Positions 59,480 to 64,000 of a stretch of DNA of 64,000 nt are shown piece after piece. Below the pieces are notes generated by a model. The model ran no database searches, was not told where the DNA came from, and was given only the letters and a program-made list of their open reading frames with translations. The translations under genes were made by a program, and so were the position numbers. The stretch is from Sclerodactyla briareus (taxonomy: Eukaryota > Echinodermata > Holothuroidea > Dendrochirotida > Sclerodactylidae). The stretch spans positions 1 through 64,000 of the forward strand of contig JAODTK010005771.1 of the NCBI GenBank assembly GCA_026419785.1, in the 5' to 3' direction. Position 1 is the first letter of the stretch. The number at the start of each line of letters is the position of its first letter.

Positions 59480-59590
59480 CTCATGCCTCCTGCGTGAACG
59501 TCGGGCAGCATAAAGCTCACGGGTCGGAAAATCGAAGTTTGAGCAACAATGGCGATGATCGCCTTATTACCAACCTGAAGTTGGAACTCC
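59480..59590 (+). CDS. possible second RING exon of the TRIM-like gene
   Basis: Within the plus-strand frame starting at 59359, residues 57-77 read ENRSLSNNGDDRLITNLKLE, similar to the stretch following the last RING cysteines in invertebrate TRIM proteins (L..NG-D-L-TN--L). Just upstream ASCVNVGQHKAHG could be a damaged CPxC motif, as TGCCTCCTGCGTG can be read with a 1-bp indel. The distance of about 170 bp from the donor at 59310 fits a short intron. No clear acceptor was identified, so this is tentative. Confidence 0.3.
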
Positions 59591-60235
59591 ATTCAGCACA
59601 TGCCTGGCGCAGGATTCAGCACATGATTCGCCTTCCTGTGCTGAAGCAAGTGCTACGAGTCCTTTCAAGATTATGCTCCAACCTACCTCCGCACAGGATT
59701 CGCAAATGTTATTACTTACTGACCTGATTCGACCTACATGATTTATCTGCATGGTCTCATAATAGGCCCTGCACATTTCAGTCATTCGGTGTCCGTTTGC
59801 CGCTCTTCAGGGCCGTCCTGAGTTATTATCTCATCGCTGTCCTTTCTGTCTGCCTCCTCCGCTTGTTCATTGAAGGTTAAAACTCTGAGAATTTGTCGTA
59901 TTTCAGCCGGTAGATGTGGTTTACACATGTCCTAACAAATATGGGGAATGTTCTAAGTTCAATAGAGATGATCCGTGGTAAGATTATGCCAATCTCCAAT
60001 ATCATTGGGAAAAAGACGATAACTTTGCGCATGTAAACAGTAGTCTGTAAACCAGCGCTACAGCCTGTGACTCTCCTTGACGCGGAACATAGTGTTTGTA
60101 CTAACTGCAAATTAATGTCCTGTCCATAGTTATAACTGTTAACGGAGCGATTAGAGTTCTTGCCTTAATGGAAACAACGCACTGCGGTGCCATAACCGAT
60201 CCAGAACTCCTTATTATGAGATGAAATTTGACCTA
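59591..60235. other. no further gene recognised
   Basis: No B-box or coiled-coil exon could be picked out. TTATTATCTCATCG occurs at about 59822-59836 and again near 60238, at the start of the X-box repeat. Confidence 0.4.
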
Positions 60236-61130
60236 AATTATTATCTCATCGATCCCGAGGGCCCGAATGAATCTTGTAGTCAGTTTGCCATTTCACCTAT
60301 ATTTAACTTTGCTGGTTGCCATAGCAACAATTGCTATGGTAACCATAGTGGTGGTTTGAAACTCTCCACTGAGGGGTACCCATTGGTGGGGTACCCATGA
60401 GTGCGGGGAGATCCGCAATGAGGTGCACTCGCAAAAGTGTCCATTGTGTGTGCGGTGTGTGTGTGTGTGTGTGTGTGTGCGTTTGCGTGTCCGTCAGTTT
60501 TTGATGGGTTTTTTCGCAAATACTCCATTTAGAGTGGCTGGAACAAAGTAAAATAAAATTCACAACATGGCTTGAATGTCACTAAACACTAATTGCTCTC
60601 AAAATTAGATGGAAACTATCAAAATTGGGGAATTCAGGAGGCAAAAGACACATTTTGGGAGCAATTTTCTCATTTTTACAGTTTTTCACTTATTTTAGAT
60701 ATTCCCTTATTCCGATGGCCGAATGATTTCAAACTTTGTAGCAATGTAAAAAGGCACAAATAACAACCCCCCTGCAATCAGCCCAATTACCAAAAATGCA
60801 ATTTAAGGGGAAAAAATAGATTTCTAGCCAAATTTGAGAATTTCTGAAATTCTGTTCAATTTTGGGTATATTTAGAGATTGGGAGGATTGAATATCCAAA
60901 TTATCCAGACGAAGTACAAGTATAAAACAAAGGGTTTCCCGACATTTATGCTGTAAATTAACTGAAATTTCCATGAGTATGAATATTTTTTTGGGGGAAA
61001 ATGGCTGTTTCCAGGCATATTTTGATATATTTTGTCCATTTGCAACTCGCGAAAAGGTAGCGAGTAGAAACCAATGAATAGTTCCACATTAGTTGATGAG
61101 ATCCTGCAACTCCGGGGATTGCCCTCTAGT
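60236..61130 (+). repeat. dispersed X-box repeat, copy 2
   Basis: Longer copy of the sequence at 19311-19815. At 60314-60344 it has GGTTGCCATAGCAAC, then AATT, then GCTATGGTAACC, a nearly perfect inverted pair of RFX X-box sites. An embedded (GT)n tract lies at about 60445-60480. It ends near AACTCCGGGGATTGCCCTCT. The A-rich middle (60540-61080) has short minus-strand open frames that are not credible as genes. Confidence 0.7.
60445..60480. repeat. (GT)n microsatellite
   Basis: Alternating GT with few interruptions; translated frames here are HTHTHT artefacts. Confidence 0.95.
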
Positions 61131-63399
61131 TATGTTTGTCACTACGACAGTGGCAGTCATGTGACTAGAATAAGACACGGGGCAACCACCAACCATCAAC
61201 AAAACAGAAGAAACCGGTCCTACAACATCATCACGACACACAGCAGTTGACCCCCCCCCCCCCCCCCCCCACCCCATCACCTCCTACTGGTACGAGGAAC
61301 ACCATACCGGTAAACTGGCACAAGGCGAGTGGAGAGTCGTGTGAATGCTCCATGTGCCTGAATGATATACTGCATGTATATGGGCACGATGACAACCCTC
61401 GCTTAGCCCACACCAAATATGTCCGTATGAATGTCGAATTGTATGCTGAACAATTCGGACTCGTTCACGATCTATGTATACCGGTTGATAGCATGGATAT
61501 TAGTCCTCGCCTCTGTTCTCGCAGGTGACTTTCTTAAATCGAAGTGTGATACTTCCACCACACGTCCTCCAAATGATATTGCAATAATCCTATTTGAAGA
61601 TGTACCCATTCTTAAAAAGAATAATCAAATAATTGCTATACGCGGGGAAGGTCAAACCATTGTTGTTGTTGTTGTTGTTGTTGTTTTGTTTTTGTTTTTT
61701 CAATATGTCCATCTGACATTTCCAAGGCAAGTTACTGTAAATCATTTTCCCCGATAGCTCCTCACACAACACGCTGAGAGAGCTATCATTAACGCGGCTC
61801 CGTCGAAGATTTATCTTCATTTATGCTACTTCACAGATCTGCCTATATGACGTATCAAAACCCCACACCCCAAATTTCGAGGTCCCAGCATGTTACCTTC
61901 TTGAAATATTCCGATATTTCGGACTCTTCAAAGGCAAGGCCTCTCATTGACTCATACATTTGATGTATATGTTGATATTGATACACAGTCAATCTTGTAT
62001 TTTTGCGCCGTGAGAATAGAAGACAAATGAGGGTATTCACTCGGAAGTTAACGAAGAGTATTTCTGTATAACTGTTAACTATTTTTGTAAGGTTTCATCT
62101 GGATCCAATTCATGGTTCGGTTGTCACAGGGTTATCAAAGTACATGTTCCATATTGTATTACAGGGGATCCGGCGCCCCCCCCCCCTCGTGACGTCACAA
62201 GGCGAATTTTCTAATGGCTGATTTGCCTCATCAGTGCACTCGGGTCAGCTTAAATTCGGTCTAGGAGTTTGGCTGTCATAATGTAATGAATTGAAATGAA
62301 CCAAAAGTTCTAGTTACATGAACATTGGCCTCATATTTTCTGGCTTCATTCATGCTATCAAGATGCAATTAATATGAAAACTTCCACATTTTTTACTGGC
62401 GGGATTTTTCACAATCTTCTTCCACAATAACTTGCACCATTTTGAAAGGTAACTTTATGCATCGCGTTTGTCCTAGTGGCTAGTATTCTCCATGGTGGTA
62501 GCGAACTAACCATCTGATGGGTCATGCCATATTCTCTCTCCCCTCTTCACAAGGCAGTATCGACATATGATGCAGCGTGACTACATGTTTGGCATAGGTT
62601 TGCTATATTGCTGGGACCGATATGCGTATGCGTTCTCTCGTATGGGTGTGCGTATTGGTGAATAGTGTCTGCATGTGTAGGTATAGCGAGCTAGCTCGCG
62701 ACCCATTCCGTTCCCTGCCATTACTGGGTCACGATTCCCACAATCTGGCCGTTTAGAATTCCTCAGACCACAGTACTGACCCTAACTAGCTGACCGCGAG
62801 AAGGCCATCATGTTATTGCGAGGCGGTTTCCTTCTGTATTTTGGCCCGGATACGGCAATAAAATTCAGCATCATCTGTGAACAGGATACCGGATTACCGT
62901 TGCCGTCGCCGTCGCTGTTGCGTCGGCCGTAACCGTTGCCGTCGCCGTTATACGGGAACGTAGCTTTACTGGCTAAGGAAGGAAATATCCCAGTTCGGAA
63001 AAATGCTGTAGTTGTTCCTGGACTGTACAAATTATGGTGTAAAATCCTCAGATTCAAAATTCAAGATTGTTGAATTATTTCAATATACTTGTGGAATCGG
63101 TCTATGGACTTCACACAGTTGGATGCTGCGATATTGCCCCTTGATTGCAGAAGTACACAGAAGGTAGTACGCGCCAGAGAATTCATGTTCCACCTACGAG
63201 GCACGAACGCTGTTATTTATTCAGTAGCTGTACAATTACATGACAAGGCGATTGCCCCCCTTGTCTCGCCTGGTTGCGCGCGATCAGGGTTTACTGCTAT
63301 TAGTCACCAAGCAAACAATTACAAGGCATCCCCTGCGTCGCTTAAAGATTCGTATCAGCATTTAACAGAAATAGCCTACTAATCAGTGACCAATTTCAA
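61131..63399. other. 2.3 kb without a recognisable gene
   Basis: C run of about 21 at 61250-61270, (TTG)n at 61660-61686, C run at 62176-62186 followed directly by TGACGTCA, and a CCGTCG-type repeat at 62885-62950. The 97-codon plus-strand frame 63089-63382 has normal composition but no motif or splice support and is not called. Confidence 0.4.
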
Positions 63400-64000
63400 A
63401 TTCAAAAGGACTGATTATTGACAATGTCTACTAAAGTAGTAAAATTTTTGTGGACATTTGACAGACCTTTGCTGTAATTATGCAAATTTAGGCAATTTAA
63501 ACCTATTCCACGAATCCGGCAATCTTCAAATTGCTAAAATTATGCCATGAAACAGGTTGAATGACCTCCAGTGACCCTGAATCCATGATAAAAACTCTTG
63601 GAACTCAAGAGCAACCCATAACCCACCACCAGTTCATGAAACCAAGCAAACTAAAGATTTCGCATAATTATGCAAATTAGGTCCGTTGAATGACCTCCAT
63701 AGGCCCCGAATCTTGTTGAAAATTTTTTCGGACTGAAGGTAGACCATATTCACCAAGTTTAGTGAAATCCGACAAACTTTTGAATTTCGCATGAATTACC
63801 GTACGGCAAATTAGACACTTTAATACATATTTTCCATACGCTGAAAATCTAATCAGGAAACAAAAACAACAGAAACTTCATCTACTTATATCCCGCCAAT
63901 TTATGTGCCAAACCAAGTCACCATAGCACTACGATCTCCGGATCTTGCTAATGAGCCTAAACAATATATTACATAAATATGCTAATTACCTGACTCAATT
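63400..64000 (-). repeat. fragment of the 29-kb repeat family, reverse orientation
   Basis: The minus strand shows AATTTGCATAATTATGCG-like blocks, AACTTGGTGAAT, AAAAGTTTGTCGG-TTTC, and GGGTCACTGGAGGTCATTCA at 63557-63577, all features of the element at 29212-30074. The terminal inverted repeat is not visible; the copy runs off the window end. Confidence 0.6.

Overview
This is a 64-kb stretch of nuclear DNA from an animal, not a bacterial, phage or plasmid segment. Coding sequence is sparse, split by introns with ordinary GT/AG junctions, and embedded in a dense mixture of SINEs, LINE remnants, satellites, microsatellites and long poly(dC/dG) runs. tRNA-headed SINEs, CR1/L2-like LINEs, AGGTCA-rich dispersed repeats and frequent C/G homopolymers suggest a marine invertebrate deuterostome, perhaps an echinoderm. 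That placement is inferred from general character; no species-specific marker was identified.

Two host genes can be recognised. The first, on the minus strand at about 15.56-17.86 kb, encodes a Ras-superfamily small GTPase of the RERG/RASL11/RASL12 type. Three exons are visible: the beta2-side exon 17797-17854 (coding for RFITRRFIWE, but with apparent 1-bp indels), the switch II exon 16623-16717 (ending in DTAGQ) and the last exon 15557-16216 (starting EEYSEEK, with the NKQD motif). The P-loop exon was not found. The second, on the plus strand at 59156-59309, is the first coding exon of a TRIM-like RING-finger protein and ends at a GTAAAT donor. Four weaker candidates are an exon at 157-485 (minus), a transposon-like exon at 12076-12288 (minus), a TATA-linked 34-codon ORF at 44919-45023 (plus), and a possible second RING exon near 59.49-59.59 kb.

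Layout. 0.5-0.84 kb: SINE family A. 1.4-1.66 kb: triplicated 84-bp repeat. 2.08-3.82 kb: a roughly 62-bp satellite of about 28 units. 8.1-9.1 kb: 315-bp units rich in AGGTCA half-sites. 11.6-11.9 kb: SINE family B. 14.2-18.1 kb: the GTPase gene flanked by two copies of a TTACACAA-rich repeat. 18.2-19.3 kb: a 67-bp satellite split by a SINE insertion. 19.3-19.8 kb: a dispersed repeat with an RFX-type X-box. 23.8-26.5 kb: two direct copies of a roughly 0.8-kb sequence. 29.2-32.0 kb: two copies of an element with TATATCYCCACTTC-like inverted ends. 34 kb: a possible LINE RT scrap. 35.7-37.2 kb: three diverged copies of a promoter-like repeat. 38.8-50.7 kb: a GCGC-hairpin repeat on the plus strand in the left half and the minus strand in the right half. 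51.6-56.5 kb: two divergently oriented, defective LINEs. 60.2-61.1 kb: second copy of the X-box repeat. 63.4-64.0 kb: reverse-oriented copy of the 29-kb repeat family.

No CRISPR array, operon, replication origin, rRNA or intact canonical tRNA gene was seen. I found no coherent new multi-gene system. The most unusual observations are the partial exon duplication with a dead splice acceptor in the GTPase gene, repeats carrying nuclear-receptor DR4 and RFX X-box motifs, and the orientation switch of the GCGC-hairpin repeat near 44-45.7 kb. Several indel patterns suggest that parts of the assembly are poorly polished.
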